In this document: positions 1 to 9,408 of the stretch, piece by piece
Numbering within the stretch: position 1 is the first letter of the stretch
How the letters are laid out: each line of letters begins with the position of its first letter
Source of the DNA: an uncultured Collinsella sp.
GTDB taxonomy: Bacteria; Actinomycetota; Coriobacteriia; Coriobacteriales; Coriobacteriaceae
Length of the DNA: 47,681 nt
Assembly: GCA_902494585.1 (NCBI GenBank)
Contig: CABUUD010000005.1
Coordinates: 1-47,681 of the forward strand
Reading direction: 5' to 3'
Program-made: the position numbers and the translations under genes
The notes under the pieces: model-generated
The model's database searches: none
What the model was told of the DNA's origin: nothing
The model's input: only the letters and a program-made list of their open reading frames with translations

Positions 1-1
1 C

Positions 2-3000
2 GGCCAAGCAGCCGACGCCGCTCCCGCCGATTCGGCTGCCGCCCAAACGTCAGACTCTGCTTCCGCCGACCCCGCGCCCGATGCCGGCGCCGCCGACCCC
101 ACAGTGCTCGATAGCGGTGATACCCCTACGCCCCCGCCCTCCGAGATTGCATCGGCGGCGGGCCTAACGGGCGCCGGGCAGACCGAGAGCACACCTGCGG
201 GTACGCTCGCCACTGATCTTGTCGAGGGCAAGGAACTCGCCGAGCAGCAGAAGCAAGAGGAGGCTTCCGGTGCCGAGGCAACCTGGAACGAGGAACTTGG
301 ACTCTGGGCAACCTCGAAGGGCACTACGGGCGTAAAGGGTGAATACGACGATGGCTACGTGGCCGGCGAGCAGACCCCCGCGCAGTACTACTTCTCGATC
401 GATAACCTCACCAACGAAATTTCTATCGAGTATGGCGACGCGGGCATTACCACGTTGGAGGTGCCCTCGACCATCGACGGCAAAAATGTCGTGAGTCTTA
501 AGGGCATGGGAAACGTTGCGCTCACATCAATTACGTTTGCCCCCGATTCGCATATCCGCTCTGTGGGCGGTTTGGGCGGCAGCAGCATCAAGGAAATCGC
601 ACTGCCCGATTCGGTTGAGGAACTGGGCTGGAATGCGTTTACCGGAAGCAAGACGCTCCAGACGGTGACCTGGCCCAATAACGCGGCCTTTACCACGATT
701 CCCGAGCAGGCCTTTGAGGGCTGCGAACAACTTGACGACAATGTGGTGGCAACGCTGCCGCCTTCGGTTAAGACTATCGACTATCGTGCCTTCGCCAATT
801 GTGGCGTGCCGCAGTTCTATGTCTCGGACACAACGGTACTCACCTTTACGCAGATCAACGTGCCGGGCACGGTGGAGCGGATTGAGCGCTATGCCTTTGA
901 CGGGTGCTCCTTTGTGTCGTCGGTGACGATTGGCGATGGTGTCAAATCTATCGGGGCGCTCGCGTTCGCCTCTCTTGATCCTGCGATTGCCGGCAAAGAG
1001 ATTGTGCTACCCAAAAGCGTGGAAATGATAGAGTGGGGAGCTTTTGAGAACACGAGATACGGAAACGAGACGAACCATAATGCCGTTGCCCTGCGCGTGA
1101 TGAACCCCGATCTTCAGTTTGGTGAGGCGGGCTATCCGGGCGACTATAATGAGCGCGTGACAATCGATGGCGTAACGTATGCGATTCCCTTTGGTGAAGG
1201 CCAGACCATCTATGCCTATGCGACCGATTCGGCTGGCAACCCCTCGATGGTCAAAAGGCTTGCCGATGCCGTGGCCGATCGCAAGGACTCCGTCGATTCC
1301 TCAAAGCCTGCCTACACGTTTGAGTGGATGGGCGAGGCGGCCCAGGTGACGGGCAAACTTCCCCAGAGCGCGACGGCTACACTCGTGCAGGCGGGGCAGT
1401 CCACGCCGCTGGCGGTTGGCGATGACGGCAGCTTTACAGCGGACGCTCTCTCCAAGACAGCAGCCACCCTGCGCATTTCGCTCAGCGGTTACTATGACAT
1501 GGTGCTCGCTCGCCCGGGCGACCAGATGACGGGCACATGGAATATCGGAGAGATTAAGGCGGAGGACTTTACCAAGATTCCGGCCTCGCGCGCGATTGAG
1601 CTCAACGTGGGCTATCTTGAACCGATTGTGGGCCAGGATAAGACCGAACGCATTGAGCTCGATAGTCTCGATAACATCGATCTGACGGTGAAGAGCGGCG
1701 GCAAGACGCTTAAGCCTGCCAAGGGCGACAAGGAAAACGACTACCGTATCCAAGGTACAGCGCTCGTGGTGTCGCAGGCCATTGCCGATGCAGACCAGGA
1801 TCTGGAGATAACGCTCGAGCCCAAAGACAGCCTCAAGCTGGGTGGGGCGACGGCGACGGTGAAGCCTTCGGCCGGCAAGGTCGATATCGACTTGAAGCCC
1901 TGGGGCACGGCGACGGTCACGACCAAGGGCGACTACCAGGGCGCCAACCGCGTGCTGGTGTTCCGTACGTCCGACGGCAAGCTGGTCGCCGACGGCGTCA
2001 CCTATCTGATGGGTTACGAAGACGATGGCACCACGCCTATCATGAAGGCCGAGACGCCGCGCCTTAAGACCGGTTCGTACACCATCGTCGCCTTTAACAA
2101 GACGAGCTACGACATCCAAGCGACGAGCTATTCCACGTTTAGCCGCCTAGGGCTGACCGTGGGTAAGCATATCGCGCAAAAGCAGGTGAAGATTGAGGAC
2201 GGCAAACAGCTCGACGTGACGCTCGACGTCCCCACGTTTGACGTGGAGACGTATCGTGCCGAGCGCGGGCTGACGGCGGGCTCGGTTATCGCTGATTCGT
2301 CCGCGGTCGTTGGCGCGGAGACCGAGCTGCGCATTCATTACGAGCTCAAGGACAGCCAGGCTGCCAAGATTGAGATTCCGCTGGCCAAGGATGCCGTCGA
2401 GGATGTGTCCGCAGGCGCTCGCGAAGCCGGCGCCAGCTCCGATGCCATGTGGGCTAACACAGCTTGGGAGGGCGACAACCTCGTTCTCGATATGAGGAAG
2501 GGCAAGGGCGCCGATGTGTTTGTGCGCTTTAAGCCTAAGGCCGCGGGTATCTATGCCATCTCGCCGCTTATTACACTGGGCGAGGTGACATTGCCACTGG
2601 GGAGCACGACGCTCGAGGTTAGTGGATCGCGCATCGAGGTCGACAACACCGACGTTCACAGCCTGCTGGGCAATGTGGCCTACGTTTATGCAGCGCCGGG
2701 CAAGAGCGTGCAGCTCACCGTGGGGACGGGCTCGTCGGCTGCAAAGTACACCGGTAAGACCAATAAACTCGGCCGTGCCAAGATTGAATACGACCTGCCG
2801 CAGGATACGCTTGCCGCCGAGCGTGTGACGCTCGAGGCGCGCGTGGGCTCGACCGATGTTGCCGCCGCTGCCGCAGAGGTGACGGCTCGCAACTATGTGC
2901 GCTATGTTCCGAGCGCTTCGGTCTGGAACTTTGATGTGACGTATCGTGGCGGTACGCAAAACTTGGTCAAGGACGGCAAGGACACCGGCAAGAGCCTGTG

Positions 3001-6000
3001 GACCTTCCATCATCTGCCACAAAAGAAGAACGCCTACTGGACCTTTGATATCACGCTCGAGGTGGGAAACGAAGAGGCCGCCGACACGCTTGACCTGTAC
3101 GTGGACTGCGTGGATGGCAAGACGGTGACGATTCCTCTGACTCAAAAGTCGCGCGAGGGCACCCGTGTGCGCTATGTCGCGGAGTATGTGGACGAGGGTT
3201 ACCTTAAGCTGCTCGACGAGTTTAACAAGGCGAATGACTCGACCTATGTGAACTGCGGCAACTTTGAGCAAATCTTTATGCCGCAGACCTACCGCATCTC
3301 CAATGCTCAGCTTATGACCATGCTGAGTTTTGACGCCAACGCTTCGGCCAAAAAGCATTCCGCCGCGGCCGAGGAGCGCCAGCAGGAGTTCTCGAATGCT
3401 GTGCAGCAGTGGCACGAGTATATGATGGATAACTCGTTTAATGATGTCGACGAGGCCTTTAACGACGCGATTGACCAGATGGTCGCCGATGCATTTGCCG
3501 AGGAGGATAAGGACGGTAAAGAGGACGAAGCCCAAGGTGGAGCTGCCCGTAAGGCTCGTCGCGCCCCTGCCGCCAGCGACGGCGAGGGCGATGATGCTGG
3601 CAACGACGAGGCCGCGCAGTTTGCGGCTGAGCTCAAGGCCGCGGTCGGCGGGTCGTCGGCGCTGCTGACCCAGCAGGGCGACAGCTATGGCGTCAATGTG
3701 GACAAGATGATCTTTGAGGATGCTTACGGCACCAGCGAGGATTGGTATCAGGAACTCGCGGCAGCCCAGGGCGCGAACGCTGCGGATGCGGCCGCCATCA
3801 AGGAACTTGTCGACCATGCATCGCGAGCGGAGTTTATTGCCCAGCAGGCCGAGGATCTGGTGGGCCAATCGATGGGTATCGGCCGGCTCAACCAATACGG
3901 AAGCTGGAATGACGCAACCGCTGCGGCACTCAACAAGTGTGCGGGCATTAAGGCCAGCGAGTACAACGGCCAGTCGACGAGCGGGTTTAACGATTTGGGC
4001 CAGGCGCTCGGCAGCTCGCTGAGCTACAAGGTGGCTGACGACGATACCGTCAAGGGCTTTAAGGTCGCCGCGCCCGATGGCGAGCAGACGGCCTATATCG
4101 AGTCGGAATTTATCGAGAACTCCAATAACAACAAGGACCAGGCGCTTCTGTTTAACTCGATCGCCATGCAGTGCGACATTCTGGACAACCTGTACGACAA
4201 CTGGAATGTGGTCCATAGCCTCAACAACTCCAAGGTGCGCGGATGGCTCATGGCCTGGAAGCTCAACGGCGACGTGAGCGCCCATATGAAGCTCATCCGC
4301 ACGATCCGTTCGCTCAAGAGCTATAAGATCGAGTGCGAGATGTTCGGACAGGTCTTTAAGACCGATGCGTGGAAGGCGGCCGGACAGGCGTTTCCCGCGG
4401 CGACCCAGGGCATCGGCATCTTTACCGGCATTTACGGCGTGAACGATGCCAGCAAGAACTGGGAGAACGTGAACGTCCGTATGCAGAAGGTGAAGGGCGA
4501 GCGCGAGGGCTATGAGCTTCAGCATACACGCTTGCTTGCCAAGCCCGAGAAGACCGAGGACGACTGGAAGTGCATTTACGCGCTGCGCGATGCCATGGAG
4601 AAGGCGCGTGCGTTTGAGGATCTGCTGTATCGCCAGCTCTGCCACGATAGCACCGATGTGGCGGTGGGCTCCGTTATGACAATCGCCGGCGTGCTGACGG
4701 CCGGTTCGGCGGGTACCGTGGTGGGCGCTGCCTATGATGCGGCTTCGACCAGCGTGGGTTCGGAGCGCGCGATTAAGCTGACCAATGCCGAATGCGCCTA
4801 CGATGTTGCCTGCGAGCAGGTGGAGCGCGCGTGCCAGAATCGTATTACGGTCAACTGGGGTGAGCTGACCGATGCCGAGGTCTACAAGGCCAACAAGGAC
4901 GGCTTGATCTCGGACGAGAAGATGCAGTCGATTTTCGAGGCGCGTTATCGCAATGTGGCCGCCAAGGCTGCACCCGACCCTGCGGGCGTGGTGTACGAGG
5001 GCCTACTGTCCAATACGGTTGAAGGCGCGACGGTTGAGCTGTGGAGCGCCGACGATGCGGCCGGTACCAATGCGGTGCGTTGGGATGCCGAGGAGTATGA
5101 GCAGGACAATCCGCTTGCAACGGGTGCGGACGGTGCGTACAACTGGAATACGCCGACCGGCTGGTATCAGGTGCGCGTGACCAAGGACGGGTATGAGGAG
5201 GCGCGTTCGGCTTGGCTGCGCGTGCCGCCGATTCAGACTGAGGTGAACATTGGCTTGGTGTCGACGGCGGCGCCCGAGGTGGCTTCGGCCCATGCCTATA
5301 CCGATTGCGTCGAGGTTGAGTTTGCGCAGTATATGGATGCGAGCGACGATGCCCTGGTCGCATTGTGCGCGCAGGGCTTGGGCGACGTGACGTATACGTG
5401 GCTCGACAAACAGGACGATCCCAATGGCAAGCCGCTGTCGCGCGTGCTGCGTATTCGCTATGCCGATGCGCGTGAGGCGGGCTCGGCGGTGGCGTTTGAG
5501 CTCGACGGTGCTCGCAACTACGCCGGCACGGCCATGGCACGCTGGGCGAGTGGCGAGCTTTCCGTGGGCGTGCGTGCCGACAAGCTCAAACTCAATGTGG
5601 AGCAGGCCGTGACTATGCTTGAGGGCGGTGACTTTGAGCTGGTGGCGCACGTGACCGATAAGGCGGGCAAGCCGTTTGCGGGTGCCAAGGTTAGTGTTGG
5701 GCTGGAGTCCTCGGCTATCTGCTCTGTCGATGCCACCCAGGCCGTGACGGGCGAGGACGGAGCGGCGACGTTTGTGCTGCATGGTGCTCTGCCCGGTTTG
5801 ACGACGTTGACGGCGGCGGTGGACGGCACGGCGCTGTCCAAGCAGGTTGACGTTCGCGTGTCTGCCGAGGCAGTGCGACCGGCGCGACCGGTGGCGACGA
5901 TTGGTGCGACGACGTTTGGTGCATGGTCGCCCAAGGAGAACTACATTACGGTGCCCAAGGGCACGAAGCTGGAGCTTTCGGCCGAGGATGGCACGACGAT

Positions 6001-6481
6001 TTGGTACACCACTAACGACACCTGCCCCTGCCGTGACGAAGGCCGCGTAAAGTACACCGAGCCTATTGCGCTCGATAGCAACATGTATGTGCGCATTGCA
6101 GCACAGCGCCCCGGCATGTCGTACAGTGAGTATTCCGAGCGTCTGAACATTACGATTACGGTGACCGATGGGGCGGTGCCTGAGCCGACGCCTGATCCCG
6201 AGCCGACGCCCGAGCCGGACCCGACGCCTGGCGACGGCGAGCAGGGCGGCGGTACGGACGGCTTTGGTGGCGCCGGGGTCCCTGCGGGCAGTTCGACTTC
6301 GACGACGACCACGGTGACGACGGACAAGTCCAAGGGTAAGGGCGAGAACGGCAAGAAGTCCGGCGGCACGGAGCTCGCCAGCACGGGTGACTCCGCCGCG
6401 ATGACGGTCGCCGCTCTGGGCATCGCCGGCGCAACCGTTGCCGCGGCCGGCATCGCCGCGACCAAGCGTCGCAAGCGTTAG
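2..6481 (+). CDS. giant LRR/Ig-like cell-wall surface protein, LAxTG-anchored (5' partial)
   Basis: The reading frame is open to the left edge (34 extra codons before the GTG at 104, no stop), so start and signal peptide lie outside the window. After an acidic, Ala-rich stretch there are BspA-like leucine-rich repeats of the LRR_5 type (roughly residues 115-300 from the GTG; motifs such as SVEELGWNAF and GTVERIERYAFDGC). The middle is long and partly helical. Near 4980-5250 lies a carboxypeptidase-regulatory-like beta domain, then an Ig-like domain (5580-5860), a chitobiase C-terminal-like domain (5890-6160) and a Pro/Glu/Asp linker (PEPTPDPEPTPEPDPTPG). The C-terminus has the sorting signal LASTG, a hydrophobic segment and the basic tail KRRKR. 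LAxTG is the motif of class E sortases of high-GC Gram-positives. Likely role: adhesion or host/microbe contact; the ligand is unknown. Confidence 0.85.
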   Translation, partial: GQAADAAPADSAAAQTSDSASADPAPDAGAADPTVLDSGDTPTPPPSEIASAAGLTGAGQTESTPAGTLATDLVEGKELAEQQKQEEASGAEATWNEELGLWATSKGTTGVKGEYDDGYVAGEQTPAQYYFSIDNLTNEISIEYGDAGITTLEVPSTIDGKNVVSLKGMGNVALTSITFAPDSHIRSVGGLGGSSIKEIALPDSVEELGWNAFTGSKTLQTVTWPNNAAFTTIPEQAFEGCEQLDDNVVATLPPSVKTIDYRAFANCGVPQFYVSDTTVLTFTQINVPGTVERIERYAFDGCSFVSSVTIGDGVKSIGALAFASLDPAIAGKEIVLPKSVEMIEWGAFENTRYGNETNHNAVALRVMNPDLQFGEAGYPGDYNERVTIDGVTYAIPFGEGQTIYAYATDSAGNPSMVKRLADAVADRKDSVDSSKPAYTFEWMGEAAQVTGKLPQSATATLVQAGQSTPLAVGDDGSFTADALSKTAATLRISLSGYYDMVLARPGDQMTGTWNIGEIKAEDFTKIPASRAIELNVGYLEPIVGQDKTERIELDSLDNIDLTVKSGGKTLKPAKGDKENDYRIQGTALVVSQAIADADQDLEITLEPKDSLKLGGATATVKPSAGKVDIDLKPWGTATVTTKGDYQGANRVLVFRTSDGKLVADGVTYLMGYEDDGTTPIMKAETPRLKTGSYTIVAFNKTSYDIQATSYSTFSRLGLTVGKHIAQKQVKIEDGKQLDVTLDVPTFDVETYRAERGLTAGSVIADSSAVVGAETELRIHYELKDSQAAKIEIPLAKDAVEDVSAGAREAGASSDAMWANTAWEGDNLVLDMRKGKGADVFVRFKPKAAGIYAISPLITLGEVTLPLGSTTLEVSGSRIEVDNTDVHSLLGNVAYVYAAPGKSVQLTVGTGSSAAKYTGKTNKLGRAKIEYDLPQDTLAAERVTLEARVGSTDVAAAAAEVTARNYVRYVPSASVWNFDVTYRGGTQNLVKDGKDTGKSLWTFHHLPQKKNAYWTFDITLEVGNEEAADTLDLYVDCVDGKTVTIPLTQKSREGTRVRYVAEYVDEGYLKLLDEFNKANDSTYVNCGNFEQIFMPQTYRISNAQLMTMLSFDANASAKKHSAAAEERQQEFSNAVQQWHEYMMDNSFNDVDEAFNDAIDQMVADAFAEEDKDGKEDEAQGGAARKARRAPAASDGEGDDAGNDEAAQFAAELKAAVGGSSALLTQQGDSYGVNVDKMIFEDAYGTSEDWYQELAAAQGANAADAAAIKELVDHASRAEFIAQQAEDLVGQSMGIGRLNQYGSWNDATAAALNKCAGIKASEYNGQSTSGFNDLGQALGSSLSYKVADDDTVKGFKVAAPDGEQTAYIESEFIENSNNNKDQALLFNSIAMQCDILDNLYDNWNVVHSLNNSKVRGWLMAWKLNGDVSAHMKLIRTIRSLKSYKIECEMFGQVFKTDAWKAAGQAFPAATQGIGIFTGIYGVNDASKNWENVNVRMQKVKGEREGYELQHTRLLAKPEKTEDDWKCIYALRDAMEKARAFEDLLYRQLCHDSTDVAVGSVMTIAGVLTAGSAGTVVGAAYDAASTSVGSERAIKLTNAECAYDVACEQVERACQNRITVNWGELTDAEVYKANKDGLISDEKMQSIFEARYRNVAAKAAPDPAGVVYEGLLSNTVEGATVELWSADDAAGTNAVRWDAEEYEQDNPLATGADGAYNWNTPTGWYQVRVTKDGYEEARSAWLRVPPIQTEVNIGLVSTAAPEVASAHAYTDCVEVEFAQYMDASDDALVALCAQGLGDVTYTWLDKQDDPNGKPLSRVLRIRYADAREAGSAVAFELDGARNYAGTAMARWASGELSVGVRADKLKLNVEQAVTMLEGGDFELVAHVTDKAGKPFAGAKVSVGLESSAICSVDATQAVTGEDGAATFVLHGALPGLTTLTAAVDGTALSKQVDVRVSAEAVRPARPVATIGATTFGAWSPKENYITVPKGTKLELSAEDGTTIWYTTNDTCPCRDEGRVKYTEPIALDSNMYVRIAAQRPGMSYSEYSERLNITITVTDGAVPEPTPDPEPTPEPDPTPGDGEQGGGTDGFGGAGVPAGSSTSTTTTVTTDKSKGKGENGKKSGGTELASTGDSAAMTVAALGIAGATVAAAGIAATKRRKR

Positions 6482-6518
6482 GTTTTGGCGACAGCGCCCA
6501 TCCTCGGCTTTCGCAAGA

Positions 6519-6654
6519 TCTCAATCTGTAACACCGAGCCAGATATTTGGGCTCCAGGTGTTACAGATTGAGATGAACTGCTCGGCCGCCAACCTAACGT
6601 CTCGATCTGTAACAACTACGAGGCTCAACGGGCTCCAGATGTTACAGATTGAGA
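6519..6654. repeat. two 55-bp palindromic units (family A)
   Basis: Units at 6519-6573 and 6600-6654 each start with TCTCRATCTGTAAC and end with GTTACAGATTGAGA, with a 27-bp variable centre. Start-to-start distance is 81 bp. They belong to the same family, with the same exact length, as the six-unit array at 21907-22362. They lie between the stop of the surface protein and the terminator of the convergent nfnB gene, so they could also end transcription, but neither unit is followed by a T-run. Confidence 0.85.
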
Positions 6655-6677
6655 CAAAACGACCGGGCAAGTCCTCA

Positions 6678-6712
6678 ACCACCACAAAGGTGCCTGTCCC
6701 CATCGTGGTGGT
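6678..6712. repeat. short inverted repeat ACCACCAC/GTGGTGGT
   Basis: Eight-bp perfect arms (6678-6685 and 6705-6712) flank a 19-nt loop. It lies directly beyond the nfnB terminator. Function unknown; a secondary hairpin between convergent genes is the simplest reading. Confidence 0.45.
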
Positions 6713-6725
6713 CGGGCGATCGGCA

Positions 6726-6766
6726 TAGAAAAAGTCCCCGCCGGGCGTGTGCTCGACGGGGACTTT
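6726..6766 (-). terminator. rho-independent terminator of nfnB
   Basis: Ten-bp perfect arms AAAGTCCCCG (6731-6740) and CGGGGACTTT (6757-6766), followed on the minus strand by a run of five T. It sits 29 bp past the nfnB stop codon. Confidence 0.85.
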
Positions 6767-6794
6767 GCCGTTTGATGGCTAGCGTTGAGGGTGA

Positions 6795-8204
6795 TTACTC
6801 GCCCAGCAGGCTCTTGGTGATGGAAGCGGCGGCCTTCTTGCCGGCGCCCATCGCCAGAATGACCGTAGCGGCACCGGTGACGATGTCGCCGCCGGCCCAG
6901 ATGCGGGGATCGGTGGTCTGGCCGGTCTCCTCGTCGGCGATGATGTAGCCCCACTTGTTGAGCTCCATCTTGCCGCCGATCTTCTTTGCGAAGGGGTTGG
7001 CGTTGGTACCGATAGCCGAGATTGCGACGTCGCAGGGAATCTCCTCGATGGCGCCCTCGATGGGCACCGGGCGACGACGGCCGGACTCGTCGGGCTCGCC
7101 GAGCTCCATCTTCTGGACCTTGACGGCGCACACGGAGCCGTCCTCGCCAGCGACAAACTCGAGCGGGGAAACGAGCGGCAGAACCTCGATGCCCTCGGCC
7201 TTGGCATGGTGCAGCTCGGCGCGACGGCAGGGCATCTCGTCCTCGGTACGACGATAGGCGATGATGGCGTGCTCGGCGCCCAGGCGCTTGGCGGTACGGA
7301 CGGCGTCCATAGCCACGTTGCCGCCACCAAAGACGACGACGTTCTTGCCGTGCTTGGTGGGGGTGTCGTACTCGGGGAACTTGTTGGCCTTCATCAGGTT
7401 CACGCGGGTGAGGTACTCGTTTGCGAAGAAGACGTTGGGCAGGTTCTCGCCGGGGACGTTGAGGAACTTGGGCAGGCCAGCGCCGGTCGCCACGTAGATG
7501 GCGTCGAAGCCCTGCTCGAACAGCTCCTCGGCCGTGGCCATGTTGCCCACGACGGAGTTGTACTCAAACTTGACGCCCATGTCCTCCAGGCCGTCAATCT
7601 CGCGCTTGACGACCGCCTTGGGCAGACGGAACTCGGGGATGCCGTAGACCAGCACGCCGCCGCCGGTGAAGAAAGCCTCAAAGACGGTGACGTCAAAGCC
7701 ATTGCGGGCGAGCTCGCCGGCGCAGGTGATGCCGGACGGGCCAGAGCCCACGACGGCGACCTTCTTGCCGTTCTTGGGAGCCATCTTGGGCGTGGAGGCG
7801 AGCTCGGGGCGGTCACCCAGGAAGCGCTCGAGCTGGCCGATGGCCACGGGCTCGGACTTCTTACCACGGATGCACTTGCCCTCGCACTGGTTCTCCTGCG
7901 GGCAGACGCGGCCGCAGATGGCGGGAAGCATGGAGTCCTCGCGGATGGTATCGAGGGCGCCGCCGAAGTCCTTCGCGCGGATCTGCTCGATAAAGCGGGG
8001 GATGTTGATGTTGACAGGGCAGCCCTCAACACAGAACGGCTTCTTGCAGTTGAGGCAGCGCTCGGCCTCGGCCAGCGCCATCTCCTCGGTGAAGCCCTTG
8101 TCGACGGGGCGGAAGTCGCAGGCGCGCTCGGCAGCCGGCTCCTCGTTATCGGGGGTGCGGGGCGACTTCATATCGGCAACGAAACGACCGTTAACTAGTG
8201 GCAT
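6795..8204 (-). CDS. nfnB: NfnB / GltD-like NADPH-binding flavoprotein subunit
   Basis: 469 aa, the usual size for the large subunit of NADH-dependent ferredoxin:NADP+ oxidoreductase (NfnAB). The N-terminus has two cysteine clusters for [4Fe-4S] centres (C50, C53, C58, C62 and C97, C101, C107, C111). A first dinucleotide-binding motif VVGSGPSG begins near residue 151 and a second (VVFGGGNVAMDAVR) near 288, as in the glutamate synthase small-subunit family. The gene overlaps the end of nfnA by 10 bp, so the two are co-translated. The NfnAB assignment rests on the pairing with a DHOD electron-transfer-type subunit. No glutamate synthase large subunit is adjacent, which argues against a GOGAT role. 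Expected function: bifurcation linking NADH, NADPH and ferredoxin pools. A sulfide-dehydrogenase-like role is the alternative. Confidence 0.85.
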   Translation of the reverse strand: MPLVNGRFVADMKSPRTPDNEEPAAERACDFRPVDKGFTEEMALAEAERCLNCKKPFCVEGCPVNINIPRFIEQIRAKDFGGALDTIREDSMLPAICGRVCPQENQCEGKCIRGKKSEPVAIGQLERFLGDRPELASTPKMAPKNGKKVAVVGSGPSGITCAGELARNGFDVTVFEAFFTGGGVLVYGIPEFRLPKAVVKREIDGLEDMGVKFEYNSVVGNMATAEELFEQGFDAIYVATGAGLPKFLNVPGENLPNVFFANEYLTRVNLMKANKFPEYDTPTKHGKNVVVFGGGNVAMDAVRTAKRLGAEHAIIAYRRTEDEMPCRRAELHHAKAEGIEVLPLVSPLEFVAGEDGSVCAVKVQKMELGEPDESGRRRPVPIEGAIEEIPCDVAISAIGTNANPFAKKIGGKMELNKWGYIIADEETGQTTDPRIWAGGDIVTGAATVILAMGAGKKAAASITKSLLGE

Positions 8205-9034
8205 GCGCAGCTCTTTTCCTCATAGGCCTTGAGGGACTCGCCCTCTTCGGAACGGTAAGCGGCCTGGCGGGCACGAAGGTCATCCCAGTCGACCAGGGTG
8301 GCATCGAAGTCGGGGCCGTCGACGCAAGCGAACTTGGTCACGCCGCCCACCTCGACGCGGCAGCAGCCGCACATACCGGTGCCGTCAACCATGATGGGGT
8401 TGAGGGACGCGGTGATGGGGGTGTCGTATTTCTGGGCGGTGAGGGTCGAGAACTTCATCATCGGAACGGGGCCGACGCAGAAGACCTGGCTCACGGCCTT
8501 GTCCTGCAGCAGGCGCTCCAGCGGAGCGGTGACAACGCCCTGCTCGCCGTAGGAGCCGTCGTCAGTGGTGATGTGGATGTGGTCCTCGTCGAGGAGCTCG
8601 CGGAACTGGTCCTCCATAAGCAGGAGGTCCTTGGTGCGGGCGCCCATGATGGCGTGCACCTCGTGGCCGGTCTCGACCAGGTGCTTGGCGACCGGGAAGG
8701 CAATTGCCAGGCCGACGCCGCCGCCAATGACGGCGCAGGGGCCCTCAGCCATCTCGGTGGGAACGCCCAGCGGGCCCACGACGTCGCGCAGCGACTCGCC
8801 GGCCTCGTAGGTGGAAAGCATCTCGGTGGTCTTGCCGATCACCATGAAGATGAACTCGACCCAGCCCTCATCACCGTTCCAGCCGGCCAGGGTAAACGGG
8901 ACACGCTCGCCCGTCTCGTTGGCGCGAACCATGAGGAACTGTCCAGCGTGCGCATGCTTGGCGATTGCAGGCGCCTCGATGCGGAACTTGAACACCTTCT
9001 CCGAGAACTGCATCTTCTCCAGGATCTTATACAT
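8195..9034 (-). CDS. nfnA: NfnA / dihydroorotate dehydrogenase electron-transfer-type FAD/[2Fe-2S] subunit
   Basis: 279 aa. The N-terminal FAD-binding barrel has RVPFTLA (residues 44-50). A nucleotide-binding motif IGGGVGLA follows at 103-110. The C-terminal [2Fe-2S] ligands are C222, C224 or C225, and C237 in MCGCCRVEVGGVTKFACVDG. Size and order match the small subunit of NfnAB. It is first in a two-gene operon with nfnB. The start ATG at 9034 is preceded on the minus strand by AAGAGAGGGG. A PyrK-type role is possible by family but there is no pyrD nearby. Confidence 0.85.
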   Translation of the reverse strand: MYKILEKMQFSEKVFKFRIEAPAIAKHAHAGQFLMVRANETGERVPFTLAGWNGDEGWVEFIFMVIGKTTEMLSTYEAGESLRDVVGPLGVPTEMAEGPCAVIGGGVGLAIAFPVAKHLVETGHEVHAIMGARTKDLLLMEDQFRELLDEDHIHITTDDGSYGEQGVVTAPLERLLQDKAVSQVFCVGPVPMMKFSTLTAQKYDTPITASLNPIMVDGTGMCGCCRVEVGGVTKFACVDGPDFDATLVDWDDLRARQAAYRSEEGESLKAYEEKSCACH

Positions 9035-9139
9035 AGAACCCCTCTCTTGTTAGGGCCGCCGAACCGTGCCTCCACGGAAATGGACGGTAGCCCGAATAAA
9101 ACCGTACGCGCACAGGCGTTGTGCAGACATACGGTGCAA

Positions 9140-9145
9140 ATTATA
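9140..9145 (-). promoter_or_regulatory. -10 element (TATAAT) of the nfnAB operon
   Basis: Read on the minus strand this is a perfect TATAAT, about 105 nt before the nfnA start. No good -35 hexamer is visible at 16-18 bp, so it may need an activator. Inference from sequence only. Confidence 0.45.
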
Positions 9146-9224
9146 CCCTCATGGACATGTCACTTACGTGTGTCTTCGGCGGTTGGGAGCAGGGTTTATC
9201 CACTTTGGCCTACCAAAGGGGGAG

Positions 9225-9389
9225 AGGTTTATTTTGGCAGGTTTTATCGGGTAAAACGGCAAAGGGGCCAGCCTCGGGTTGCAATGAGGTCGGCCCCCTT
9301 TGGGGTGCTATGTGTGTATGGCGGTGCGCGGTTTATTGCGATGCGGCCGCTGCGGCGTTTCCGCAGTTAAAACCTGCCAAAATAAACCT
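9225..9389. repeat. 165-bp element with 22-bp perfect terminal inverted repeats
   Basis: The arms 9225-9246 (starting AGGTTTATTTTGGCAGG) and 9368-9389 are exact reverse complements. The interior holds a second hairpin (AAAGGGGCC near 9260 pairing with GGCCCCCTTT near 9300). No ORF and no clear target-site duplication. It fills most of the 353-bp gap between nfnA and pth; nothing else is seen there except the nfnAB -10 element and the pth terminator. It could be a MITE-like element or a complex bidirectional terminator. Confidence 0.6.
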
Positions 9390-9408
9390 ATCCCTAAATG
9401 ATAGGTTT
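9378..9408 (-). terminator. terminator hairpin of pth
   Basis: Nine-bp perfect stem AAACCTATC (9384-9392) / GATAGGTTT (9400-9408) with a 7-nt loop, followed on the minus strand by ATTTT. The stem reaches into the pth stop codon. Confidence 0.65.

Noticed and set aside
104..106. GTG as the true start of the surface protein
   Set aside because: The frame is open to the window edge, and no signal peptide follows this codon.
2147..4645. 832-codon open frame on the minus strand
   Set aside because: Shadow of the surface-protein frame in GC-rich DNA; no family motifs, no ribosome binding site.
6795..9034. Glutamate synthase (GOGAT) operon
   Set aside because: No large subunit present and the partner is a DHOD-type FAD/Fe-S protein, which fits NfnAB instead.
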